From the NCBI GenBank assembly GCA_026214975.1, contig CM047805.1, positions 190,473,620 to 190,537,619 of the forward strand: 64,000 nucleotides of DNA, given 5' to 3'. The stretch comes from Gentiana macrophylla (taxonomy: Eukaryota; Streptophyta; Magnoliopsida; Gentianales; Gentianaceae). The translations under genes were made by a program, and so were the position numbers. Within the stretch, counting starts at the first letter, position 1. Every line of letters begins with the position of its first letter. Under the pieces are notes generated by a model that saw only the letters and a list, made by a program, of their open reading frames with translations, did no database searches and was not told where the DNA came from. This document shows, piece after piece, positions 28,279 to 38,884 of the stretch.

Positions 28279-31220
28279 TCAAACTGTATCTTTACTAGTT
28301 GGTGAAGACTCAGACCGCCTTCTCTTAGGTTCGTTGTCACCTAACTGCAAAGAAAAGCTCAGATCCTCACCAGAACCATTCCTCAATGCAGATAGATTAT
28401 TATCAGAATTGACGTGATATTGTGGATGATCATCTCTATGAAGAGGGAGCACGCCTACACAAGCTTGATATGAACTGATGTTCCTCTACACTAGACCGTC
28501 TGTTAACCCCATCTTCTTCGAGTTCACTTGCAGCTTCTTCTATTGGTGATGAGTTTATATCCGGTCCACATGCACCACCGTTCTCCAAAGGGAAATGCTG
28601 AATGATCAATCCCAGAGGCTCTGTTTTGTCCTTTGGAAGAAGTACAGCAGGTGGTGAAGAATCACCTGCAGTAGTGGATCCAATCCCCGTTGCTGAAGCA
28701 GCTCTTTGTTCTTGGACAGCAGCTATGACACATGAAAGAAACATTGCACAAAAACAAGAAACAAATCAGCAACAAACTAATGCAATATTCTCGGGGTCAA
28801 GGTCAACATGTGGATAATATAAATGAGGCCTCTTGCTCTAATACCATAATGTTCAATCGTCATCTCTCATAAGCTTAAATTCTTGTGGAGATAAGTAATT
28901 TACATATTTAAACACAATGTTGAAGTTAAACTCAACACGGAGCAAACCAATACTTTGGTCTACTTTTATGCCATATGAGCTACAAACCATTTAGTGCTTC
29001 GTTTGTTGTGATAATATCAAGCTCAAGAAAATTGAGCAGCCGCCCAAGATCAACACCGCTAGTCCAGTTCTCAGGTGATTGGCCAACTTTTAGCTTAAGA
29101 CGGCCCCTATTAGCAGTTCCGCCCCAAATGATCCCAATTGGCCGTGGCTTCTCTCCATCGTCTCCTTTCAAAACTATGAGACTTCCGCTGTCCCCTTCAA
29201 GATCGAATGTCTGTTGGTTTTCACCCACAACAAGAAAATCAGTCAAGAAGCATAACCCTTTTTCGTCGTTGTATTCCAGAGCATATGCTAGTACTGTCCC
29301 GGTAGTCAAACCTGAACTCCTCCCAACCTTCATTACTTGTTTCCCGATAAGAGTGCTGATTGAAGATTGCAAGTCTATGATCTTCACATCTCCAATTTCT
29401 CCTATACCCTTTACGGATGTGGTCACAGAATTCGTGTCAAAATCATCAGAGAACGGAATAAATGCTCCATCTGCTCGGACAAATGTTTCTGCCAATAAAT
29501 TTCATTTTACGTTTACTTCAGCAGAAACAAAAAGAATAATGGGCAAGGCCACATTCATTCAAATGCGCCAGGCCGAGAAAACAAAGGAAATCTGTTACCA
29601 CTGGTTGGCACAGGGGAGGGGATGTTGAGGAAATCAAAAGGTTCTTACCAAGAAAAAGAAAAAAGAAAAAGAAAAAGTAGAAAGCAATATAAATCGAACA
29701 ACTTCCTGTTTGATTCTTTGGCTTAATATTTGGGTAAAACAAACCTGGATTTATTCCGGCAAAGATTCCATACCAGAGATCATCCCTGATAAATGAAGTG
29801 GCTCTCTCCACAGCACCAAGATACACCCCTGGACCAAGTGTTGGTGGTAAAGGATGAAACATCTTCTGATTTGGGTAATTCAAATCAACAGCAACATGTC
29901 TGTTGGTGAGGAAACCAACTTGTCGATTGCCTGTTTGGCTTCTAACAATGGCACCCAAGGTACCATATGTTTCTTGACTAGCAACCTAGACATATTACCA
30001 GCAAACAAATGAATAGTTAGAACCAAACAGAAATGAAATAAGTAAACAGATCTCTTATGCAATTGGGATCACTCGTTATATTGATAAAAAAAAATAAAGG
30101 AGAATAAGGTGTGTTAATGTTGTGAATATCGTTTTCCTTAAATGTCTCTGGCAACATTCACAGCAAATGAAAACTGAGACAGACAGGGAGACTCTAGTAA
30201 AATGAAGGCTGATTAAGATGAAAACGCTTTGAATATAACAAACAGGCCACGTGTTTTTAGGCATACATGAATGACAGACAAACAGATAACGTTTACACAT
30301 AGTCCGCCAGGAAAAGAATACCCTTGGAAGAGCAACAAAAGTAGAAGTTTGATAAGAAAATCTTAACACCTGTGAACCTGAACCAACAAAAGGATCACTT
30401 CCACGTAGCCCATCAACAATTTCGGTGTACAATTGTTCCTTTGGTGTCGGTTCCGGTGCACCAAAGTATGAAAACTCCAGAACATCAACATCACACCACA
30501 CGCCTCCTGGCCCCTAAGATGGACAAACTATCAATTATGATTAAGAGAACCACTGAGATATTAAACGCATATTGTATGTTTACACAGAAGTTAAGGAAAT
30601 TTTTCATAAGGTAGAAGGACAAGAGAAATTAAAATATCATTATTCTCTTGCTAAGCTAGCTGCTTCAAATAAAAAATAGTAATGGCCCAAATCAATAACC
30701 TTCAACCCATATGTAAGAACAAATTAGTCACCTCCAAAGCAGTTGGTAGACATTGAATAGGGCTGAGCCACTGTTTGTGAACCTTCCTAGAAACAAACAC
30801 CAATATTGCAGGAATGTCAGTTAAAACACCACGTCGGATCCTGTACCCAATGGCAGTCCCTAGGCTATAACAACGAAGAATTTTGCTATGAAAAGCCCTA
30901 ATGGTCATCAACTCAAGCAAGGTAGTCGCTCGTTGCCCATCTGGCAATCGACCAAGAGTTTCAGGTAACACCCCTTTTTGTAGGTTTGCAAAATAATTTG
31001 CTCTCTCATCTGCTGCATCGTTTAAACGACTAGGCCAAGAGAAGTAAGCAGCACTACTCTCGCAGTGCTGTCCAGCAGATGCATAAAGCTGAAGCGTGAG
31101 CGGATTGAATGAAGGCAGGTTGAAGTGACCACAACAAATTTTTTCTGGTTCCAAAGCCGATTCCTCTGAGGGTGTAGACTCAGAGCAATGAACTTTCACA
31201 CTCGCCCTTCTTCGATCCAT
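28279..31220 (-). CDS. NARROW LEAF1 (NAL1)-like trypsin-family serine protease, 5 exons, 3' frameshift
   Basis: Homologue of the plant NAL1 family of trypsin-like proteins, which in rice affects leaf width and vein patterning. Exons in order: 30732-31220, 30370-30513, 29745-29985, 28988-29488 and 28722 downward, with GT-AG borders and matching phases. The triad by family spacing is His241 (TNRHVA), Asp298 (RADGAF) and Ser392 (EGDSGS, 390-394), so the catalytic part is intact. In exon 5 the frame closes at TAG 28436-28438, giving 553 residues. Shifting the frame by one near 28465 keeps a family-like tail open (NLSALRNGSGEDLSF, LGDNEPKRRRSESS) to TGA at 28279. A net 1-bp indel therefore appears to remove about 50-60 residues, including a basic KRRR patch. 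It could be a real allele or a sequence error. Confidence 0.9.
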
Positions 31221-31983
31221 CTATAACTCACCAAAGCTCAAAACTTGATGACAAGCATAGTATTCCCTACACAGCAGGAACATACACAGTAAATCAATCG
31301 TTCAGTTGCTTCATACAATAAGCATCCAGTTTGCGCAACGGTTATCTTTCAATATACCCAGATGGGCATAGAGTTAGATTATTCGGATGGGCGTCACAAT
31401 TAAAGGCAGGAAATGTCAATCAACACTGAACTGGGAAAAAGTGAGTCACATCCCACCACTGAAATTTCAAAAGAAGAGAGCTCAGGCAATACATTAATCT
31501 TATTTAAAAATAAAAAAATAAAAAAATAAAAACTTTACAGACTAACAACAGCCCAATGAAATTCAGTAATGGAAATAGATGCTGCAACAAATTCACTCAA
31601 AGAACTAATTCAACCCAACTGCACACAAAAAAGATGAGTAAAAACCCTCGTCACGAACCCAGAATAGAAGAAAAAGCAAAAAGAAGTAAAGTAACGGCCT
31701 TAATGATCTTGAGAAAAAAAATCGATTCGCTGACCAATTATTGAAGAACCCAAAAGCCAAGAAGAAGTTAAATATCAAGCTTCTTCACTCATCTAATAAG
31801 CTGCAAAGATTTTGAGGCAGCACCAGCATCAAAGCAAAAGGGTCAAAAAGAATGAGTGAGCAAAGTAGCTGACGCATGCCGTCCTGTTGGACGGAGGAAC
31901 GAGCGAAAGGTGCCTGAGTGGGGAGGGGTGGGGAGGGGGGAGGTCTGAGATGTCTGATAGTGTCAATTTTTTTTTAATTTTAG
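31221..31983. other. NAL1-like 5' flank
   Basis: Probable 5' UTR and promoter of the NAL1-like gene. On the minus strand a TTATAG directly precedes the ATG and could be the acceptor of a leader intron. An A-rich low-complexity run lies at 31503-31530. No other gene seen. Confidence 0.4.
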
Positions 31984-32156
31984 AATAATGATATGTGCAC
32001 TACATTCTTGTGTAATGCACAAACCACTACACAAGTGGTAGTCATGGATTAAAGTGATGATTTATTTTTTATGATGGGTCCCAACAGAATATGTGGTATT
32101 GATTGTGTTATATAAGATGTTGTGATTGAAAATGTAGTGGATGTATCACTACTATT
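31984..32156. mobile_element. Small MITE with imperfect ~24-bp inverted ends
   Basis: The left end AATGATATGTGCACTACATT and the right end, read in reverse (AGTGATACATCCACTACATT), pair imperfectly. Inside lies an additional CACTACACAAGTGG palindromic stretch. There is no coding capacity. The superfamily cannot be assigned, as no clear target duplication was found. Confidence 0.5.
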
Positions 32157-32185
32157 TTTTTTACTTTACCGTGGTGTTATACTCC

Positions 32186-32468
32186 TGCCTCCATCTCAAA
32201 ATATAAGTTATCCTAAAGTTTTTACATGGAAAATGATTAAATATCGTTAATCTACTTCTAAATTGCCTAATACATTTTTTGACTATCATAAACGCAACAA
32301 TTGTATAGTGGTTAAATAAATATAAATTAAAGGTAAGATGAAGAAAAATGTTAATAAATGTTTTATTGGTATTGTGAATGACTTATATTATGAGACAATA
32401 TGATAATATTATGATAAATTTTTATTTTTTTTTTAGTAAAATGACTTATATTTTGAAAGGAATACAAT
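32186..32468. mobile_element. Decayed Stowaway-like MITE
   Basis: CTGCCTCCATCTCAAAATAT at the left and its eroded complement (GACTTATATTTTGAAAGGAA) at the right. Both resemble the CTCCCTCCGTCCCAAAATA termini of Stowaway elements with several mismatches. The TA target site is not certain. Confidence 0.45.
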
Positions 32469-32530
32469 TCAATGTGAGGGGAATTTTATGGTAGTCACTG
32501 TATGTTTCCATTTTACGTTTAACATATCTA

Positions 32531-32795
32531 GACCATAAAACTTGAATTCAGTTTAGAAATAAAAGGTTCAATGTTGTCACATGGGTGTACTCCGCATATG
32601 GCGGGTGCCTTCAATAACTTTCTATTGGGGAAGTTTTGGGTATTATATCCAGTTGCACCTAGGGTAGTATATCCATTTGCACATATTTGACAGATAAACA
32701 AATCTGGACTACACAGTTTAAATTCATTTTAAAAATAAAAGTTCTCATGTTGCCACATGGTTGCACTCCGCATATGGAGTGTGCATCCAATAAAT
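32531..32795. repeat. Two ~90-bp direct repeats, period about 172 bp
   Basis: 32531-32622 and 32704-32793 share AATAAAAGTT-type starts, ATGTTGYCACATGG and ACTCCGCATATGG at matched spacing, with about 20% divergence. There is no coding capacity, and the function is unknown. Confidence 0.6.
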
Positions 32796-32799
32796 TCCC

Positions 32800-33718
32800 T
32801 AGTTGTTGGGTGAATGTATAGTGGATGCGATTTGTTTTCGTGGGATATGGATGTGTGTGTCAACGTCCAATCTTTTTTACATTCCTGTGAGTTGATACCA
32901 ATGCTACTAATTCCACTATAATGTATAAAAACTGTGTGGTCCAGATTCATCTATTTGTTTTACTCCACAAACGAAGTCACTAGGAAAGAATTTTCCCGCT
33001 CTAAGCTATTCCAATGTTAACGTGTATTCCACTTTTAGTGTATTTCATGTCTTCATTCCACATTTTGTTTTATCGATACTATTATACAATGCTAGTTGGA
33101 ATGGAATAGAGTAGTACACATATTTTTCCAACGTGTGGAAGTCTCCTTTGAAGTCCAATCTTTTTACGTTTCTCTATAAATTTGACACACGTTACATTTG
33201 TGTTAGGAAAAAAACAGTTGAAAAGCTAAAAAGACAACACAATGCAAAAAAACAATACCATTGTAATACGCAATAAAGGAGCGCAGAACATTGTGAACAC
33301 ATGAATGTGAAACAGACAACAGTGGATTATAATATACGGTTGAACGACGAACAAATGGAAATGACAAAGCATAAACCCCAAACCATGAAGCTAGGATTCA
33401 GATCACAATGCTATTTCCTATTTATATATAAATGATATTAAGGAAGAACAGAAAATCGACGAATAAAAAAAATTAGGAAATTAAGGGGCCGTTTGTTAAA
33501 TTTGAAGTCTGAAATCTGAAATATGAATTCTGAATATTCTTAAGTAACTGAATTGTTTAAGTGCGGAAATTGATTAGACTGTTTAATAATAGTACTCGTC
33601 TGAAAATCTGAAAATAGTATGTTTACGCATTTTTCATTTCAAATATGCATATGATAATGAAGAACAATTTATTTTTTCCTCAAAATATATTCAAGACGTT
33701 TTTATGTGCTTTATTTTA
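32800..33718. other. AT-rich intergenic DNA
   Basis: No gene or transposon termini recognised. Confidence 0.35.
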
Positions 33719-34981
33719 GGGAAAATTATTAAAAAGGACAAAACAATTTACCTATTTAGCATTTAGGACATGAATGTAATTTTTTTGAGTAAAAAGGACA
33801 ATTTATGAATTATAAGTAAAAAAATACCTTTAATAATTATATTTTTGATAAAGGGAAGAAAAAACCAACAACTACTCCCACGTTCACTAGCGCAGCATGG
33901 GACATTTGAACTGCCACAAAAACAAAAACAAAAAAAAAATTTATCCTACCCAAATATTTAATCATTAATCACTTTAATCTTTTAACCTACACCTTTAATT
34001 ATCACATTTTAATCATAATTCATATTTTTTTTGTCTTGTTTATTTTGATATATTATATTTGATAACACTGAAGTCGCATGATATTTTTACGAATACACGT
34101 CAATTCATTACTATCATGTGACAATGTGAAATGAGTGTCAATAACCGGTTTGAGACAATATTTCGCTACTAATTGGCACATCAATTCTCCGAAAATACCA
34201 AAAAAATGTCATTAAATTTTCCATACTAATTGACACTGTAACAGTAGTAACATTGACCAGTGTCACAGAATGACACTACTAATTGTCACATCGATTCACT
34301 GAAACAACATAATAGTGTCATTCATATTGTGATTACTAATTATTAATGTGACAGTTGTAACAATTATCAGTGTCAGACGATGTCAGTACTAATTTTCACA
34401 TCGATTCACCTAAAGTATATTGATAGTGTCATTTAATTTGTCACTACTAATTGACACTGTGACAGTAGAGACAATAATCAGTATCAGAGAATGACACTAC
34501 TAATCAGTATCACCGATTGAGAATGAGTGTGCTAATTTTCAATTCCACTCAACTTATAGTAGTGCCGACTTTCGATGAATCGGTGTGAAATAAACACGTG
34601 ACTTTGGAAATTACATCGAAAGGATACAAACAATATATGAAAATAAAGACGACAATAAAATATGTACTATGATAAAAAAAAATTATTATAATTTGATATA
34701 TATATTAAAAGATACGGCTGATTAAAAATTTGCGTATGAGAGAATTATTATTTTTTAATTATTTAATTAAAAATATCCAGTTCCATTTTTTTTCTTTTTC
34801 TATTTGCATGTATGCGGCTGAACAGCACAGCTACGTGGGTAGTTTGTGCAGTTTTTTTTAATTGATTTAAAGGGTATTTTGGTATTTAATATCTAAAAAC
34901 TGTCTTTTTTACTAAAAAGAAAATATGCATGTCCTTAATGCTAATTTCACAAATGTTTTTGTCCTTTAAAATAATTCTCCC
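33719..34981. mobile_element. Long-TIR DNA element (Mutator-like in style), non-coding
   Basis: The left end GGGAAAATTATTAAAAAGGA and the right end read in reverse, GGGAGAATTATTTTAAAGGA, pair. The similarity continues inward about 110 bp (TTAGCATTTAGGACATGAAT versus TTAGCATTAAGGACATGCAT). Long terminal inverted repeats of this kind are typical of Mutator-like elements, but no convincing 9-bp target duplication is present. The interior is non-coding and holds a tandem repeat at 34120-34530. Confidence 0.6.
34120..34530. repeat. Tandem repeat, ~117-bp period, 3-4 diverged units
   Basis: Successive units carry ATGACACTACTAATTGTCAC, then CATCGATTCAC, AATAGTGTCATT, ACTAATTGACACTGTGACAG and CAATAATCAGTGTCAGA. 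Within each unit TGACACT/AGTGTCA inverted motifs recur, so single strands could fold. It lies in the centre of the TIR element. Confidence 0.75.
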
Positions 34982-35306
34982 ATTAATTATTACTAAAAAG
35001 TTTAAGAATAAGTACTTAATTATGTTACCAAACAGTCCCTAAATACAAAATTATTTCCGGAAAATATCACCCATGAAAGAAAAAAATCGACGAATTAGTA
35101 GGAACGGTGAGAAAAGAGTGCAGACAAATAAAAAACAAAACAAAACCAAAACCAAAAAAAAAGTTAAAAAATAAGAGATTAGTAGAAAGATAAAGAAGTA
35201 GACAATAAAAATGGGTGGAAAACGCACCTACAGGAGACTGAGCCTGAGATAAAGAGATGTGGAGTGTGGAATCGTTCCATATTTTAACAAATGTCTTTTA
35301 AGAACA

Positions 35307-36296
35307 GGGCAAAGGTCTAAAAAGACAAATATTAGAATTAATTAGGTAAATAAAACACACTTAAATCTTATTTGTTTATAAGGACATAAAATTAGTACAA
35401 AGACTAAACTATCCCTAATTAATTAAAAAAAAAGAAGCGTTGATTTTTTTTTTCTTTTCTGGACACAAATTTTTTTTTCTTTTTCTGGACGCTAAAAAAG
35501 GTTTTTTTTCTTTTTTCGGTGACCACCTCGATGCATTAACCACCGCGATGCAGTGGGCACCGCCGATGTAGAGACACTGCGATGCATTGACAACCCCTGA
35601 CGCAGAGACACCGCGATGCATTGACCACCCCAATGCATTGACACCACGACGCAGTGGCCATCGCGATGCATTCAACACCGCGATGCATTGACCACCACGA
35701 TGCATTGACCACCGCGATACAGTGACCACCCCCGATCCACTGACCACCGCGATATAGTGACCACCTCCGATGCAGTGACCACCGCGATGCATTGACCACC
35801 CCCGATCCACTGACCACCGCAATACAGTGGCCACCCCCGATGCAGAGACCCCGCGATGTATAGACACTACGATGCATTCACCCATGCGATGCAATGACCA
35901 CCCCAATGAAGTGACCACCCCAATGCATTCACCACCGCAATTCATTGATCACCACGATGTTGTGACCATCCCGATGTAGTGACTGCCTCCGATACATTGA
36001 CCACCGTGATGCAGTGGCCACCCCGATGCAGAGACACCACGATGAAGTGACACCGCGATCGCAAGAATAACAACGATCAGATATACCGCGATGCATTGAC
36101 CACCCTCGATGCCTCGAGGTGTCACTTCATCGCGGTGTCTCTTTAGCGTCAAAAAAAAAACTCTGGTTTCTTTTTTAATGAATTATGGGTAGTTTTGTCT
36201 AGTTACTAATTTTATGTCTTTAGAATCAATTAATATTTAAGTGTGTCCTAAATGTCTAATTAAGTACTCAAAGTAGTCCTTATAAACAAATATCCA
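35307..36296. mobile_element. Mutator-like non-autonomous element 1 (990 bp) built around a minisatellite
   Basis: Left terminus GGGCAAAGGTCTAAAAAGAC; right terminus, reversed, TGGATATTTGTTTATAAGGA. Flanks are TTAAGAACA (35298-35306) and TTAAGAATA (36297-36305), an 8-of-9 target duplication. Subterminal regions about 150 bp long are inverted copies of each other (GACATAAAATTAGTA..., ACACACTTAAAT). The core is the minisatellite at 35519-36115. Termini and core match the larger element at 53153-56804. Confidence 0.8.
35519..36115. repeat. 17-18-bp minisatellite, about 35 units
   Basis: Units of the type GACCACCGCGATGCATT and GACACCGCGATGCAGA repeat with substitutions and length changes of one base. 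Flanking poly-T/C blocks (TTTTTCTTTTCTGGACGCT) precede it. The minus strand is open in more than one frame simply because the unit lacks stops; it is not a gene. Confidence 0.9.
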
Positions 36297-36492
36297 TTAA
36301 GAATAATGGTCATTCACTATTGTAAAGTGTATGAGAACAACGAAACAATGGCAGAACATACGATCCTGAGGTCAAATTTAAGATTTAAAAAAAAAAATTA
36401 ACATTTTTTTTTCGAAACAAAAGAAATATATTAAAACAACAAATATTACAACCGGAACAACACCATATCACAACCAACATGCTACTGGACGG

Positions 36493-37369
36493 CAGGGACG
36501 GACCCAGCCTTGTAAAGGTGGGGTGCATGGCCCTACTCAAATTTCCAGACGAAGTTACTAATATACCCCTTTTTATAATAATAATCTTATAATAATAAAA
36601 TTGTGTATGTATATTGATAACGTCTAAATTATCTCGGGTGAATTAGCGGTTGTTTGGTGGTAGATATATGGCTATAAAAACGTATAAAAGTGGTGTTTGC
36701 CGGTGGTGGCAATGGATTCCGGCGATGGTGCATGGTGGTGCTAATATAGAAGAGAGAAAGTGGTAGAATTTGGCTTAGCCTTCTATTTTATTTATGAAAT
36801 TGGTCCCTTTAATGGGGTTACATGGTGCCCTATTTATAGGGAAGGGGTCGACCAGAGGTCGGCTTATTTACAATAAAGGACATATAGTACAAATAGATAT
36901 TTATCTATACTAGCGGGCTCGTAGCGGAGCCAGTAGGTGGTCTTTTTAATGAGCTTGTTGATCCTTGTGATGTCATGGGCGAGGTCGCTAACGGACCTGA
37001 TAACCGAAGGGATTTGCGTGCCGGCCCCCTAATCTGTCTTGGCGCCGCATGGGGCTAATGGCTTGGAGCAGAGCCGAAGGCTCGCGACCCCAATTTGGCC
37101 TGCGAGTTCGCGGACAATAACGGCCGGTGGCCTCATCCACTATTTTGGTGGCCAGACAGACCCGAATAAGGATCCGTGGACCGGATTACGATTTAGGCAT
37201 ATCATATATTATTTCAGACAATTCTTAAAACGATTCTTTATTTAATACTGGTTAGAAGTTTTGTTATTTATCTTAAGGTCATGAGTTTGAGACTTAGCTG
37301 TTGAGTCTTTTTTCCACATTTCTTTTTGAATTTGACCTCCACTGGAAAAATTTCATAGATCCGTCACTG
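36493..37369. mobile_element. Third hAT-type element, 877 bp
   Basis: Left end CAGGGACGGACCC; right end, reversed, CAGTGACGGATC, with a perfect 8-bp target duplication CTGGACGG (36485-36492 and 37370-37377). The interior is heterogeneous, with a GC-rich stretch at 36900-37180, and encodes no recognisable transposase. The TIR differs from that of the two GGCCGG-type hAT copies, so it is another family. Confidence 0.8.
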
Positions 37370-37518
37370 CTGGACGGACCCACTCACACACACTAGACAG
37401 ACCAAAAACAATCTTGGGAGAGCCCAAATTAGACCAAATTCTGTCTATTCGAAGAGAACTTTGATTTGGTAAGAAAGAAAAACGGAAACAATCCGAAACG
37501 TAGTAAACGAATGAAATA

Positions 37519-37792
37519 CTCCCTCCGTCCAATTTTATTTGTCCATGTTTTCTTTTTGGTTCGTCCCAAAATAAGTGTCCATTTTGTGTATTAATTGCTA
37601 AATTTCTTCAAATACCCTTTTCTCTTTACAATATTTACAATAAAAAATATGTAGCATTAAATGCTCCAACAACAACTTAAAGGGCATAAGTGTAAAAATA
37701 TTAGATCATTTAATATGATTCAAAGCATTAACTACACTTTTCTTAATCTGTGTGAAAAGTCAAACATGACAAATAAAATAGGACGGAGGGAG
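37519..37792. mobile_element. Stowaway MITE, 274 bp, well preserved
   Basis: Ends CTCCCTCCGTCCAATTTTAT and, reversed, CTCCCTCCGTCCTATTTTAT pair with one mismatch in the first 20. TA flanks both sides (37517-37518 and 37793-37794). Confidence 0.92.
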
Positions 37793-37816
37793 TAAGAATT
37801 TTGAGGCTGTACACCC

Positions 37817-37890
37817 GGGATTGTAGTTCAATTGGTCAGAGCACCGCCCTGTCAAGGCGGAAGCTGCGTGTTCGAGCCCTGTCAGTCCCG
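37817..37890 (+). pseudogene. Organelle-derived tRNA-Asp (GUC) relic
   Basis: The 74 nt match the plastid-type trnD-GUC, which plant mitochondria also carry: acceptor GGGATTG...CAGTCCC, anticodon stem CCGCC/GGCGG, loop CTGTCAA with anticodon GTC. The T stem is damaged (GCGTG opposite CCTGT gives a T:C mismatch and a weak G:T), so it is probably not functional in the nucleus. Some of the following ~200 bp (to about 38095) may also be organelle DNA. Whether it came from plastid or mitochondrion cannot be decided here. Confidence 0.85.
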
Positions 37891-38884
37891 ACGGATTGTA
37901 AAATACAAAAAAGAATCTCTCCGTTTTTTTGTGAAAGGGGGGCAGAAAGCATAATTTCATTCCCAACGGCCTTTTTTCTATCTTTTTTCCGGTATGCCAC
38001 GGAGTGCCACGCACGAGCGGAGCGAAAACAAAGCAGGGGAAATCCTTTGATTGCATATTGAATATAGATCCATGTCTTTCTTGTTCCACTAGCTAGGACC
38101 AAATTTTCACATGTGATACGAAAAAACCACCAACTACATCAACCAGCAGCAATCGAAGTGACCGGCAAGCCCGATGAACGCTGAGACCAACCGGGAACAA
38201 GAGACAAACAACAAGACAACAAGACAACAAGAAGACCAAAAACAAAAATCAAAACAACAACAGCCTTCAATATAGAGGACATGCACACCACCGGCACCCC
38301 TCCGCACATCAGAAATGCGAAAAAAGAAAAAAAAAAAACATTCAGCAAAGCTTATTACAAAATGGGGAATAAATTTACTTTTATTCCAAAAGAAAAAAAA
38401 TCTCAGAATCTAAGTTGTGTGCACAAAATTATCTTGTAAACTGTAATGGACGTTGACATTCTCTACATAGCTTAGCTACTAATTTTGGCAGTAGTAATAG
38501 TTTTTTTCTACGCTAATGAAATAGTAAAATAAAAACAATAATGATGTTAACAAAAGTAGCCAGTAAATATTGTATACATTCTCCACTTTGTCTTTGCAAC
38601 TCAGGATAAAACAATGGTAAAGCAAAAAGCTAACAACTAAGTAACCAGTCAAAGCCAAAGCTTTTCTTTTTAACCCACTTTACTTCTTTTTTGCTTTACA
38701 TGTAATGTTGTAAATACATAACCCTGTCCGGTTAACATTATTTACCCCATGATCAACTATCATGTGTGATACAAGGATGAGCATTCAAATACTAAAAATA
38801 TAAATACATATTATATGTCAACCACCCCTTTTCGTGTGCTAGAAACCAAAAAGAATCTTGTGAAGAGAAACAAAAACAAGAAAT
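37891..38884. other. Possible organelle-derived flank, then MLO upstream region
   Basis: 37891-38095 may continue the organelle insertion. 38100-38400 is CAA/GAA-rich and non-coding. 38400-38884 is the probable MLO promoter and leader; no defined element was assigned. Confidence 0.4.

Noticed and set aside
29518..29958. 146-codon minus-strand frame starting at 29958
   Set aside because: It is NAL1 exon 3 read on into intron 3; the spliced model explains it.
35415..36152. Minus-strand frames of 113-176 codons and a CRISPR-like appearance
   Set aside because: The units run directly into each other with no unique spacers; this is a plant minisatellite, not a CRISPR array or a gene.
37817..37890. 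Functional nuclear tRNA-Asp
   Set aside because: Organelle-type sequence with a broken T stem.
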